64,000 bases of DNA, taken from assembly GCF_010015445.1 (NCBI RefSeq), contig NC_053133.1, positions 2,716,764 to 2,780,763 on the forward strand, in the 5' to 3' direction. The notes under the pieces were generated by a model. The model made no database searches and was not told the origin of the DNA. It saw nothing but the letters and a program-made list of their open reading frames with translations. A program made the position numbers and the translations under genes. Positions 24,503 through 37,100 of this stretch are shown piece after piece; position 1 is the first letter of the stretch, and each line of letters opens with the position of its first letter. This stretch comes from Perca fluviatilis. Its lineage: Eukaryota; Chordata; Actinopteri; Perciformes; Percidae.

Positions 24503-25930
24503 ATGTCTCTAGAAGTGTATTATTCCACCTTTTTGTTTTTGTTAAAGAAGGAAAGGAAAATTGTAATACTCAACACTATCGAATCGTGATACAAATCCAA
24601 TCAGCACCCATGTATTGTGAAAGAATCGAATGGGGACAAAAGCATATCGTCCCAGTCCTACCGAGTTGAATTATGAGAAGTGTTTGCTCAAGGGTTTTTG
24701 GATTTGATCCGTAAAATTCAACATAACTCGGCGTCTGCTGTTTCGCTTTTGACCATTCTTCTATACATCTGTCTCATGCCATCTTCTAATTTTCTGTGGG
24801 TGCGATACCAAATCGACCTCTTTAAGTACAGTTCTAGGCCTACTCCCTGTAAAGGCACCATGAATAATATGAGGTTAAATGTTTGGGACATGTGCAGTAT
24901 GCATGTCAACAGTGGGCCTCTGCTCCTCTGCACAGTAACCGGCTGTGTGCACACTCTGCACTGTCAAAAATGATTGTTAAATTACTGTGTGAATGAAAGT
25001 GGAGACCTCAGGAAAGGGTTTTGGTTTAACTTCTGTCAAAGTGGACGTTAAAGCTTGTTAATTACTTCTCCACTGGATGCAGTTTGGTTAGTCTGGCCCG
25101 AGTGAATCTAAATGGATTTGGCCCCAGCCTCACACTCAGGCCACACTCAATCATCTGCATTTAGACTTGATCTTTACCGCATTATTCCCTAATAAAAAAA
25201 CAAAACAATTAAAGCCGCAGCACACTGGCTCCATTCTAGTTGGAACTGATGAGTCTGAACCCGAGTTCAGCCAAACCGTCATCTCTCAGCAGTTTGCCGC
25301 CGTGCTCAAGCACTTGCTGTGTGTTGGACTGAAACCGAGAAACAGCGGGTACATCTAACTGAAAACAGCAGGACACCGCTGAATCCTTTTTTTCTGCTCC
25401 CGCATGTGTGCAGGAAATTAAATAATCATTTCTCTGAAAAATATTCCTGTTATTCCAACACCGGCAGGAAGTCCCATCTGTGTCCTGAGAACAGTTCAAA
25501 CCCTCTGACTGAAGTGTATCCCCCCCACACATTCCTCACCTGTAACAAACCGAGGGGAGAGGTGGGGTGCTGGCACAGCCTCTGAAATCGGAGTTCTTTT
25601 TCTGGTTGGCCATTTATTTGTCTTCTACAGAATGTTTGGGTGCTGGATCTCCTCCAGAGAGACACAAAGCTGGCATCAGTCTCAGAGACTCAGCTCTGCT
25701 CCAAAATATTTTTCTGAAGCACTCAGAACAACGTCAAATGCTCTGAGCTGTAGCCATGGTAACCTAGCTTTCTGGCTTCTGTGGATTGACATTTCGGATG
25801 CTGCCAAGTTTTCAAAGACCACTTTTGAAATTGTCTTTGTGTGTCTGCACTGACACTGCGGGGCCACATTTGTGATTAAGTTTATGGCGTTGCCTGTTGT
25901 CACTTAGAAAGAAAACCGCAGCAAGTCTAG
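24503..25930. other. MITE right half, then unassigned sequence
   Basis: 24490-24665 matches the right half of the 44721-type MITE (agaagtgtattattccacct; cagcacccatgtattgtgaa). From 24670 to 25930 I see no gene or clear repeat. Confidence 0.5.
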
Positions 25931-25984
25931 TAGGGATGGGCGAAAATCGAATGTGTTGTATTGTTTTTGTGAAACATTTTTTAA

Positions 25985-26262
25985 AGGTCCCATGACATGC
26001 TGCTCTTTGGATGCTTTTATATAGACCTTAGTGGTCCTTGACCAACTGCCACTTTGCTTGTTTTCAAGCCATGGTGTCTCTCTCTCATGATCCAGATCGA
26101 CCCATCTGAGCTTTCATTTTCTCAAAGGCAGAGCAGGATACCCAGGGCTCGGTTTACACCTATCACCATTTCAAGCCACTGGGGGACCATAGGCAGGCTG
26201 GGGGAACGCATATTAATGTTAAAAATCCTCATAAAGTGACATTTTCATGCCATGGGACCTTT
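25985..26262. mobile_element. TTAA-flanked MITE (piggyBac-like)
   Basis: Inverted ends AGGTCCCATGACATG and CATGCCATGGGACCT lie between TTAA at 25981-25984 and TTAA at 26263-26266, the duplication used by piggyBac-type transposases. There is no coding sequence. Confidence 0.75.
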
Positions 26263-26465
26263 TTAAATAGATTTTTTTCCCTAGAATCTTTATTTTTTAT
26301 TTATTTGTTTAGCAATGATTCACCTAAATATTTTCTCTTTATATGGTAGCGCTGACAGCGACTACGTCAAAAATGTAAATTCTTTACAAATGAAATAAAT
26401 GTCAGACTGACTGACGTGATGTGCATTCTTCTTAGAAAACTATTAGTTTTTAGAAATGTCTCATG

Positions 26466-27270
26466 TAGGGGTGGTACGGTTCACAAAACCCACGGTTCAG
26501 TTTGTATCACGGTTTTAGGGTCACGGTTTTCGGTTCTGTACGGTTCTTGTTATTTTTTCTTTTAATCTTTAACACTCCAGAATATACTTCAGCATATGAT
26601 ATATAGCTAAAATTAGCATATTGAATGCATGTTGCACAAAACATGCACACAGTGGCAGTTCTATGTATTGTTTTATTTCATCATAGGTACCATGAAATCC
26701 AAAATGTTCCCACACACCAGACTATAAACGATGCTGGCGCATCCTCCAGCTCTGGGCAGCCTCTCTCCCACTGGACATTTCTGCAGGTGACGTGACCTGC
26801 AGCGGCACCCCACTCCACTTGAGGAGCGGTCGGCTCGGTGTCTCTCAAAATCTGATGAAAATCTTTTAAACTGACCTTTGTCGATCTGAAATGAAGACAG
26901 ATTCAGCAACTGCACGGCCTATTTCTCGCTTAAAATGTTTTCAGAAACACGTTTCGGTGAACTATTTTAGTACAATATCAGATCGTATTCTGAACGAGCC
27001 GCCATGACAGTCTATTTTGAAATTTGGGACCAGCCAGACCCATGTGACGCGATCGTCCAATCAGCTGCCATGGGTTGCGTTTGTCACGCCCATCCCGCTC
27101 ATCATTTCCAGTAACTGTTTTAACATAGGTGTATAAAGTGGACACTACGGCAGTAAGAGGTTAGTGACCATTAACAGTGTACTGACGAACCGTGCGGTAC
27201 ACACATGCTCCGAACCGAGACTAGCGAACTGAGCGGTTCGGGTGTTTTTTCATGAACCGTACCATCCCTA
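26466..27270. mobile_element. hAT MITE, copy 2 (inverted relative to copy 1)
   Basis: Ends TAGGGGTGGTACGGTTCA and TGAACCGTACCATCCCTA. Perfect 8-bp duplications GTCTCATG are at 26458-26465 and 27271-27278. It is inserted in another MITE whose uninterrupted counterpart (aatgtctcatgatatattg) is at about 45372-45390. Confidence 0.92.
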
Positions 27271-27771
27271 GTCTCATGATATATTGTCTCTTGAAGGGTA
27301 TTATTTAACTTGTGTTTTTACGTTAAAGAAGGAAAAAGAAATTGCAATACTATCATATACTTTATAATACTATCAAATCGTGATACTTTTAGAATCGCAA
27401 TACAATTTGAATCGGCACCCATGTATCATGAAAGAATCGAATTGGGACAAAAGCACATCATCCCAGCTCTAGATTCCAGTCAAGTATATTCAGAAATTGC
27501 CACCATGCAGTTATAATGTGGACTTACATTTTGATCCATGTCACAAAGCGTGCTGTTCATAATTAGTAACCCCCCCCCCCCCTTTTTTTTTTTAAGCAGT
27601 CTAATGCAACTCATTTAGTTTTCCTTAAACACCTCATCAACACTTGACACCAGCCCTTTACTCAAAAGGTAGGCTATCTCCCTTTCCACTTCTTAGCTTG
27701 TCTTTGCTGTGCATTATGCATATTTTCTGTTTCCCCACTCTTATCTTCTTTATTTTCACTAGTCTCGCTTT

Positions 27772-27960
27772 GCCAGACCTTCCTCCACTGTGCAAGGAAG
27801 AGAAGGGTCTGGCTAGTCCACACGGCATTACGGGATGGGAAAAAAAACTTGGTTTATTGGCATTTCTTTAAACCAATGACAATCTTCATGCGCGAGAAAA
27901 CTCAGATTGGACAGATAGTCTAGCTAGCTGTCTGGATTTACCCTGCAGAGATCTTTTTTC
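27772..27960. repeat. MITE (CTAGTCTCGC family), copy 2
   Basis: It shares ctagtctcgctttgccagac and gagaaaactcagattggaca with the repeat at 60330. A reversed LINE tail (ttcatttatttatttgattg) follows to about 28130. Confidence 0.6.
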
Positions 27961-29328
27961 ATTTATTTATTTGATTGGGACAGAGCATTTTAATGAACAA
28001 ACATGGAATACATGCATGTAAACATGCCGGATTGTAGCCAAGGGCTAATTTCTATCCGTAGTCCCAGTCTGAGGAGCAGTTAACCATAGTCCTCAGAAAT
28101 CTACCAGAGTTTAAAATTGCAACACAAAAGAAAGCGTAAGGAAACAGAAATCGTCGAAAAGACATGTCTGCCGGAATTTCCTGCGGCACCGGAGCAATCC
28201 CAGAAGTGTCAAGGATATGGGCTAATTTTAACTAAGCTTTTTATGCAATTGTAAGCATTATTTATGGTGGCATGGTTTCTAAGATGGCTTGTTCTGTCAC
28301 AGGAAAGTGTCAGGTTCAATCCCTGCAACATGTGTCCTGTCAGAATATCGAATCTACGATCTGCTCACTGGTAGCAGGTCTTTGTCAGGGAGATGGACAC
28401 ATTCCTTATCTTTTAGTTTAGAAAGGATTAAAGACACAGTGCAACGTCAGCCTACAAGGCCAGTCAAATACATGCGAGCACACATTTCTGGTAGATTACC
28501 ATGTTCACCTTGTGGTCGTCGTAACAAAAGGTAAATCATTGCCACAGTGATGACTTGAGTTGTAAAATCCTGTCTGAGTATTATAAATTGTTGTTTAGTG
28601 TTTGGGCGTCGATAAGATTTTACACATTATCTGTTACTCTGACTTCCTGCATCGTATTAAATTTTTTCACTGCTCAACGCAGCCCTCTGACATTTTTATA
28701 GAATCAACAACTTATCAATTAATTGAGAGAACTTCTCGCCAGATTAATCGACAATGAAAATAATCATTAGTTGCAGCCCTAATGCTAATACCAGTAGCCC
28801 GTTATGTTCATTGTGTTTCTCTCTGGTCTCCAAGTAGACCGATACATGATTATGTAACTGTGCTGAATCCATCCGTTTAGCGGACCTGATTAGAATCGGA
28901 ACGGTATGGTTTTAAAGTATCTGCGAGCCACATGTGGCATGTGATTTGATTAGCAGCTGCATCCTGCCGTGCAGCCTGTCAGAGGGATCCCTAACTCACT
29001 GCCTCACCTTCATGCTCTTAGAAAGAGAAGTTGGCTTTATGTACAGCAGGGCTGTTGTTTTACAGCTACAAGTGCATGGTTGTGATTTTTAACTGCAACA
29101 AACAGCACAGCTTGTTGCATTCAACAGTCCAGTCCAGTCCAGGATGTGAGAGCTGTTGGTCTCTGTGCTGGACAGGACCAACATTACAGATAGTTAGATC
29201 TCAGCAGGCTCTGGAGTCATTTCAGGGCTTCTTCTGCTTATGGAATTCCTGGAATATCATTGCCTGTTGAGAGGAAAATCAGGACACTCGTAAAGTCTCT
29301 AGCTGTGTTGGAAACCGTTCCCTGTCAC

Positions 29329-29470
29329 GGAAACTGTGCACTATATAGTGTGTTCGCTATTTTGTAGTGTAGTGTTTGAACTCTCTGAGGTTAATTTCAT
29401 TCACTATATAGTCCACTATAAAATACCCACAATGCACAGTGTACATGCAATGTACCCTACTACTAGTCCT
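29329..29470. repeat. MITE fragment with TATATAG inverted motifs
   Basis: gtgcactatatagtgtgttc and its partial inverse cactatatagtccactataa, with acaatgcacagtgtac, form a small palindromic repeat typical of fish MITEs. Confidence 0.45.
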
Positions 29471-29479
29471 GTATACCAC

Positions 29480-29871
29480 ATTGCAAAGCGGTCGTGTTCT
29501 CCTGGAGGATTATTAATAAGGGAAAAACTTCCACTAATAAGGGAAAAACTTCCACTAATTAACCCTGACAAGGCACACCTGTGAAGGTAAAACCATTTCA
29601 GGTGACTACCTCATGAAGCTCATTGAGAGAACACCAAGGGTTTGTCAAAACCCTTGAGTTTTCAAAAAAAGCAAAGGGTGGCTACTTTGAGGAATCTAAA
29701 ATATAAGACATGTTTTCAGTTATTTCACACTTTTTTGTTAAGTACATAATTCCATATCTGTTCATTCATAGTTTTGATGCCTTCAGTGAAAATCTACAAT
29801 GTAAATAGTCATGAAAATAAAGAAACCCATTGAATGAGAAGGTGTGTCTAAACTTTTGGCCTGTACTGTAC
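29480..29871 (+). mobile_element. 5'-truncated Tc1-like element, 3' end
   Basis: The right end gttggcctgtactgta-type sequence (ttttggcctgtactgta, ending 29871) and the preceding tgtctaaact are a common fish Tc1 terminus. Upstream, codons for the transposase tail (KGGYFEESKI then stop) are recognisable near 29674-29705. The left half is gone. A 21-base unit (ataagggaaaaacttccacta) is tandemly duplicated at about 29515-29558. Confidence 0.7.
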
Positions 29872-30017
29872 ATCTATTACATACACACACAAACCTAAAG
29901 GTTGGGAAAATCCCAAAAAAGCATAATAAGGGCTTTTAAAATAAAATCCTGAAGAGTTGAAGAGTGTAGAATTGTTAATGGTCTGACCTCCTCTTCTTCT
30001 CTCCTTTCCTCCACCAG

Positions 30018-30290
30018 ACAACATCACCTACAGGTCCGGGCCGGTCCGACTCGCCGGTCTACACCAACCTGCAGGAGTTGAAGATCTCTCAGTCCAGCTT
30101 GCCGCCCGTCCCCTCCAGCTCCCCTCTCCACATCTTGGGCGACTGGGAGACCCACAAAGACCTGAGCGGCAGGCATTTCTACTACAACCGCGCCAGCGGA
30201 GAGCGCACCTGGAAGCCCCCGCGCACCAGGGACGCCAGCGGCAGCACCAGCAGTATCCGAGGAGACAGCCAGGGCACAGCGGAGAGTGAG
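30018..30290 (+). CDS. arhgap12: arhgap12 exon with WW1
   Basis: This 91-codon, phase 0-0 exon follows a pyrimidine-rich acceptor (tttcctccaccag) and ends at gag|gtgagg. It encodes a Ser/Pro-rich lead (SPVYTNLQELKISQSSLPP) and WW1, with tryptophans at local residues 43 and 65, YYN at 55-57 and the closing proline at 68. In human ARHGAP12, as remembered, this region directly follows the large SH3-containing exon. Confidence 0.93.
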
Positions 30291-33200
30291 GTGAGGGATG
30301 CTTAAACCAGCTCACGCCATTTCTTTATCTTGCATGGTATATAAATCGTAAAAAAGTCTTAAGTTAAATTGTGAGACTGTGTGACTTCTGTTTAAAGGGA
30401 ACCTATTATGTTTTTCTGTATTTTCTGTCATATCTATAATGTTACAATGTCAGATTTTCATGTTAAACGTGGCCAGAGCTTCAAATAGTGAGGTAGAGAA
30501 ATCCCCATGAGCAAAAGATTTCCCAATGTTCTGAACGCTCCGCCTTCAATAGTTTTTTCCTACGGGTTTCTATGATTTTAGGCTGCTGCTGTATTTACAT
30601 TGAACTACCTACATGCTAAGTCAGGGAAAGCTGTAATCTTGGCTGCCATTGTTAATTTCTCCCAATTTCTGGTCACATTACTGCTAAAACATATCCAGTA
30701 GGGCTAAACGATTTGGGGGGAAAATCTAATTGTGGTTTTTCTGCCAGATATTGTGATTCCGATTCGATTTGTGATTTTTTTTTTTTTTTTCTTTCTTCTT
30801 AAAAGTTTAGCTAAAGTTCAATGTTCACTGTGTAACAGATAAAACATGTCATGGAGCATTATAACATACCATCAAGACTGCTCTATATTCTAATACAAGG
30901 ATGAAAACATAGATATGAATTGCCAGCAATAACTGTTTTTCTTTTAATAAGCATGGAACATTGAACAGTCAACACAGAACATTTATCACAAAAGCTAAAG
31001 TTATAATAATAAAAAAACAATTCCAATGAAAAAAATATCAGTTCTTTCTGTAAACTGAAATTTCTCATCTGCCTCATAAATTATGATAATTTGATAATCG
31101 CGGTTTTTACGATTAGCTAATCGCATTCTTTCAAATCTCAATTTTGATTTGAAAACGATTAATCGTTCAGCTTTTGATGCTAAAAAGTGAAGCTTCATTC
31201 CATTACAATCTAATACTAACTACAAGTGGCTGCATGCTAACTCCAGGGAAACTTGTAATCATTGCTGCTAACGTTGTTTAAATGTATCTCCAATTTCGGG
31301 TCACATTACTGCTGGAACACGTCCGGTTGTGTAGTATTTGTTTTAGAAGACTTTATTTGTGATTTTTCACGGGAAAAATGTCCAAAAGTTGGACAGCAGC
31401 AGAGATTCCAGAGACACGCTGGCCAATCAGAGCAGACTGGGCTTTTTCGGTAAAGAGACGGGCGCTCCTACAGAGCGTCTCAGAATGAGGGTGAATACAG
31501 GTGCAGCAGCCATGGGTAGTATGAGAAAAATTTAGTGCTTTTTTGAATATTAAATCATGTAAAATCAGAATCACGTAGAATCACAAAATACAAGTATGAA
31601 TCTGAAAAAAGTATATAATAGGTCTCCTTTAAAAGTTGTTGGGCAAAATTGGGCAGCATGAGCAAAGCATATGCAAAACTGCAACAAAATTCCTTCTTTT
31701 AGACCACGTGTCAAACTCAACCCCCGCCCTCGCAGGTTTTGATCCGGCCCGCATATCAATTTAGGTTCACAATAAACTTTGGCCCACCTAAAAAAAAAAA
31801 AAAAAGCCGGAAAACTGTTTTTCAAACTGCAACTACACAACACTTGGAGCAGACTTTGGTAGATTTGCCGACTTTCACACTCCCAGAACCAGAGAGTTTT
31901 CGTTTTCAAGCTGGGAAACCGGTTTGTGAGTCTGCTTTTAAAATGTAATTTCAGTTTTGCTTGATTTGCTAAACTCTAAGCTGGCTGAGGAACTTTTTTG
32001 CTGACTTTTTTAGGGCTTTATGTCGATCAAACTGCAAGTGAGAAAGCTATATGAGACATGGAATCATACAGTCAAAGATACAGTATTTGACTTTTTCAGA
32101 AATGAAAGCATGATGTGATTCTCATTTTCCAGTGTGGCCCTACATGACGTTGAGTTTGACACCCCTGCTTTAGACCCACAGGAAACCCAACAGTAGGTGT
32201 GATTCAGGTATTTAATTAGTATGTGAGGGAAATTCTAAGCTGTGTCCCCAGTTGTGGAGGACATTAACAGTCTGTACATGGGCTCCCTGGCAGTCGGTCT
32301 TAAATCAACAGGCTGTGGTGAAGGTGTGGTGAACCTCAAAGGACTTTTTAAATGGAGCTGTGGTTACTGAAGGTAGAGAAACAAGAGTGCCTTTGATATG
32401 GGGAAGTCATGGTTTCCTGTCAGGTTGTAGTTTTCTGCCTAACTATCCAGCACTGCCCCCATGTGGAGGTTTGGTTTATTGCAGTATTTTGTTAAGGAGA
32501 GTAAGGTGGCTAATGGAATATCATTGCTGAATTGATTGAGTCAATCAACAGAAAAGGAATCAACATGCATTTTGAAATTTGATTAATTGTGCATGCTGGT
32601 TCCAGCCTCTCAAATATGAGTTTTCTATCATTTGTAAACTGATCAGTTATAAATTGTAATAATCATTTGTAGCTGTCCTTAATACTACAAATTCATCATT
32701 GTGTAAGCAACATTTGAATGCTGGAGCTGGTCGAGGTGGAACTATTTTTAAGGGAATAGTCTGTTTTGGGAAATACTCGTATTTGCTTTATTTGACGAGA
32801 ATTATACCTCTTTCACACCAATGACCCGGGTCAGACCAGGGTTATCTGACTAGAGCTGGGCAATATATCGATGTTATATCGATATCGCGATATGAGACTA
32901 GATATCGTCTTAGATTTTGAATATCGTAATATGTCAAGTGGTGTCTTTTCCTGGTTTTAAAGGCTGCATTACAGTAAAGTGATGTCATTTTCTGAACTTA
33001 CCAGACTGTTCTAGCTGTTCTATTATTTACCTTTACCCACTAAGTCATTAAGTCATTTCTGGATATTATTTATCAAAAATCTCATTGTGTAAATAACATT
33101 TTGTTAAAGTACCAATAGTCAACCATACAATATTGTCGCAATATTGACGTCTAGGTATTTGGTCAAGAATATCGTGATATTAGATTTTCTCTATATCGCC

Positions 33201-34085
33201 CAGCCCTATATCTGACCCATGTTCAACCCTTCTTTTGTCAGTTCAAACCAAGCCAGTCAACACAGGTCGGTCCCTGGTCATGCTTATCAATTACCTCACA
33301 TGATGGAAATGGGCGGGGTTCACGCGTCATAATAGCCTCGTTGGAGATGAGCCAGGCCTGAGCAGAATCGACCACCGGCGATCGCCGCCCAAATTCATGC
33401 CGGTTAGATCTGTGTCCGACTTGATCCCGACTTGCTCTGATGTCATTCACACGTGGGCAACGCTAACCTCACGAGATCAAGGCGGCCGCAGGTTTGAGAC
33501 GCAGGCAGCGCAGTTCTCAGCTGATCTAACAGCTGATTGGTTCAGAATCGACTAGTTTTTTTTTATATTTGTCTGATTTGAAGGTTTATTCTGTTACAGT
33601 TTTTTCCAACTGCTTACACACGTTTTCAAAACTACGTCTCCTTTTTTCAAAACTCTACACACAATTCCCAAAACTGCTCACACAAAATGCAAAATGCCTC
33701 ACATCTCCTTCAAAATGAAACACTGCATTCAAAATGCCATAAACACATCTCAAAATGAAGCATTTGCATCAAATGGCAAACACTTTTTTCATAATAGTAC
33801 ATTTTTGGATATACCACGTACACACTGTTGTTCTAAATCTAAACCTCTTTTGTCTTTCATAGGCTTATATCTACATTTACAATGTTCTAGAGAGAAAGTA
33901 GTCTGCTGAAAGTGGTTGAAAAGTGCACTGTAAAAAACAATGTAATGTTACAATAAAACAGAAAATATGTATTGGGCAAAACATTACGTTTGTAAGAATA
34001 GCACAGTGTTGTATACAGTAGCATGAAATAAGAAAACAAAAGTATAAACATATGTAAACCAAAGGTATCATTTTTAGAATAAATA

Positions 34086-34130
<45 letters not shown>

Positions 34131-37100
34131 TGTGTGTGTGTGAGTGTGTTGTGTGTGTGTGTGTGGGGCGTGTGTGTGTGTGGGGGGACAGAATTGTATG
34201 CACTTTGTGCAAAACAAAGTCTGATTGATTTGTAATGCTGAAATAGTCATTAGATAGTTGCATGCAGTATGGACGCCACTGTAAAGCTACTCAGGATGGG
34301 CTTCTCCCCTGATCTCATCAGAGATGGCTCTCCTTCTTACTCTTCTTCCTCCTCCTCCTCCTCCTCCTCGTTGTTATCCCCTGTCTCTCTTCCTCCTCCC
34401 CTTGCTCTCTGTCTATTGTTGGCATCCATTGTTCCAAACAGGTAATCTGACCTTTGACCTCTGTATAGGCCTATACTAAAGCAGTGATTGGTTAGTGTTC
34501 AGTTTTGACATAATGTGTTTGCAAATGTGAGGAGTGTGTGTGTGCCCTGGTAAATAAGTGTAGCATTTTGATTGGTTGTGTTTAGAAATGGATAGCAAGT
34601 CACTTCTTGTTAGATTTTTGTGTCTTAGGTAGAGAATTGTAGGGGACACGGTGGTGCGGTGGTTAGCACTGTCGCCTCACAGCAAGAAGGTTGTGGGTTC
34701 GTACCCCGGTTGGCCCGGCCTTTCTGTGTGGAGTTTGCATGTTCTCCCCGTGTCTGTGTGGGTTCTCTCCGGGTACTCCGGCTTCCAAAGACATGCGGGC
34801 TAGGTTTATTGGTGTCCCTAAATTGTCCGCAGGTGTGCATGTGTGAGTGAGTGGTTGTTCGTCTATGTGTGGCCCTGCGATGGACTGGCGACCTGTCCAG
34901 GGTGTACCCCGCCTTTCGCCCGACGTATGCTGGGATTGGCTCCAGCCCCCCCACGACCCTGTGCGCGGGATAAGTGGTTGACGATGGATGAGGTAGAGAA
35001 TTGTGTTTAAAGTTTTGAAAAAAGTGTTTTATGCGATTGAAAGCTGAGTGAAAGGCTGAGAAATAGTTTATGGTTTTGGAGATTTGCTGTGTAGTTTTGC
35101 ACTTTGAGTGAGAGGTTTCAAAAATCGTGTGACATGAAAAGATTTTGTGTGTAAGCAGTTGGAAAAAACTGTAACAGAACACATGTAGTGTGGCTGATGG
35201 TGACGTTCAGAAGTCAGAGAGACTAAATCTGTTCAGATTACAGATCATCTACAGTCTGTTTTTGATTAACATCAGCAACAGATCTCATGTAAAGCATTTT
35301 AACAGCTACTCTGTAATAATAAAAACAACTGGAGACTGTGTACGAGCTGATATATGGGTCTGATAACATTTTATTAAATCGGAATTGGACTTGGACTTGG
35401 ACTTCCTGTTCAGCCTGAAGGCTGCTGGAGCAGGCTGTCTTGACCGCGGGTTTACACGTCATATTCAGTGCACAGCTAAGTTGTCACGTACTCCAGTCCA
35501 GCTGAGAGAGAGATACATTTTTATTTTCTGATCTTTTCACAGCGATTGCATTTTAAAGCACTTGTAATCCCTGCATTGCACTATTTTATGTCTTCTAACA
35601 TTCTCGTTTATTTTTTTTACTTGTGATTTTCTACAAACGTAAGTGGCATTGTTGGAGGGAGCCTGACGCCCAATATTTTTATTTGCAATGACTGCTTCTG
35701 TAATTGTACATTTGACAATAAATAACATGAAACTTGAAACAGTGTTTGTAACATTCCTGCTAAGGTATTTGGCAAACCTGCTCCATAGCACTCAAGTAGA
35801 GTAGACTGGTTGTAATGTCTTCATGGGTAGATTTGTTGTGTCTGCTAATGAACCACCTTAAACCTGTATCAATAAGCCCTCCGCCTCTCTTTTTTTTTTT
35901 TTTTGGTCCTCCACAGCCGCTGTCCTCCGAGGAAAACTGTCCCAGCACCAACTCGAGTCAGTCTGACAGCCAGTACGGGTCCTCCCCGAGAGGCTGGTCT
36001 GAGGAGCTGGATGAACATGGACACACTCTCTACGTCTCGGAATACACACAGGAGAAGGTGCGCTCTATCGATTAACCAGCCAACTCCATCACAGTCGTCC
36101 AGGGGCGGGTCTTTGATACTCTAATTTCAACTTCTGCATGTTATGTTAAATTCATCCCTGCAAAAAAACGAAGAGACAGTTCATTGATCCCCCAAGGGGA
36201 ATTTACGTTGTAACGCTGTGTTGTTAGTTTTCTCTTTTTTTTGGATCCTGACTAGTGTTTTTGTTCACAGTGGATAAAACATGTGGATGAACAAGGTCGG
36301 CCCTACTACTACAGCGCCGATGGATCCAGGTCAGAATGGGAACTGCCCAAGGTAAGATTATCCTATGAAGATATAAAGGGCTTTACATAAGTATAAACAT
36401 ACTAAAGAAATAACACCGAAAATTTGAGAGGTTTTAAAAAGAGAGAGAGAAAAATAAAAAGCATCAAAGTTTAGGAATGACCAAGACAAAACAGAACTCC
36501 GGCACTCGCCGTGCCCACATTAAATAAGAAGACTTATCTGTAAATTATCCTACAAGCATTAGCTGTCCATGTGCCTTGTCTTCTCTATCCATTATACTTC
36601 ATTTAAAAGTATAATATGCAGTATTTTACTACAAAAGAAACAATGTATAGACCAGGGGTCGGAACCCTTTTTAATATGCAGTGCCATTTTAAAATGTTCT
36701 TTGTTCATCAGTGTGCCAGATCAGCATTAAGCCTGCCAACATCTCCCGAGCTCGCTCAGGCAGTGTTATTTTTTTTTTTAGGCAATGAGTACTAACCAAT
36801 CAGAGGCAGAGTAGGGCGGCTCTTTGCAGCATTAGGATGGGGAGAAAGATAATCACACTACCATAAATAACAGGCTGTGCTCCTGCCAATGGCTGTTAAA
36901 TAGTTCATTTGGCATGGGGATCGGAACATTTTCTAAAAATACTTTTGCACACCTTTTGCTAGCGTGCCATTGGTTGATCTACCAGGTGCCAATGTTGGCG
37001 TGGCCCTCAATCATCCCTTACGACCCACTAGCAAGCGTGTGGTGGTGTCTGTATCTGCAGGGGCTCTGCCCTCTGCCTGGATTTACTCTTCTTATATTTT

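Larger units (their letters stand above)
25931..27471. mobile_element. hAT MITE, same family as 44721-45866, with two nested insertions
   Basis: It starts TAGGGATGGGCG and ends CATCCCAGCTCTA. It is interrupted by a TTAA-flanked MITE (25985-26262) and by the 26466-27270 hAT MITE. Pieces between the inserts align in order with the copy at 44721. Confidence 0.7.
33589..35179. mobile_element. DNA transposon remnant with inverted ends, hosting a SINE
   Basis: The ends TTCTGTTACAGTTTTTTCCA (33589) and its inverse (ending 35179) are matched over more than 30 bases, continuing into actgcttacacac. No transposase is recognised inside. The interior has a GT microsatellite and a CTC-rich run. No clear target duplication was resolved, so the superfamily is open. 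Confidence 0.7.

Noticed and set aside
28313..28323. B-box-like ggttcaatccc suggesting a tRNA gene or SINE
   Set aside because: No foldable tRNA cloverleaf or clear A box at the right distance, and no target duplication was found.
15235..30017. Search for the family's SH3-encoding exon within the window
   Set aside because: No frame here or earlier resembles an SH3 domain; the exon most likely lies upstream of position 1.
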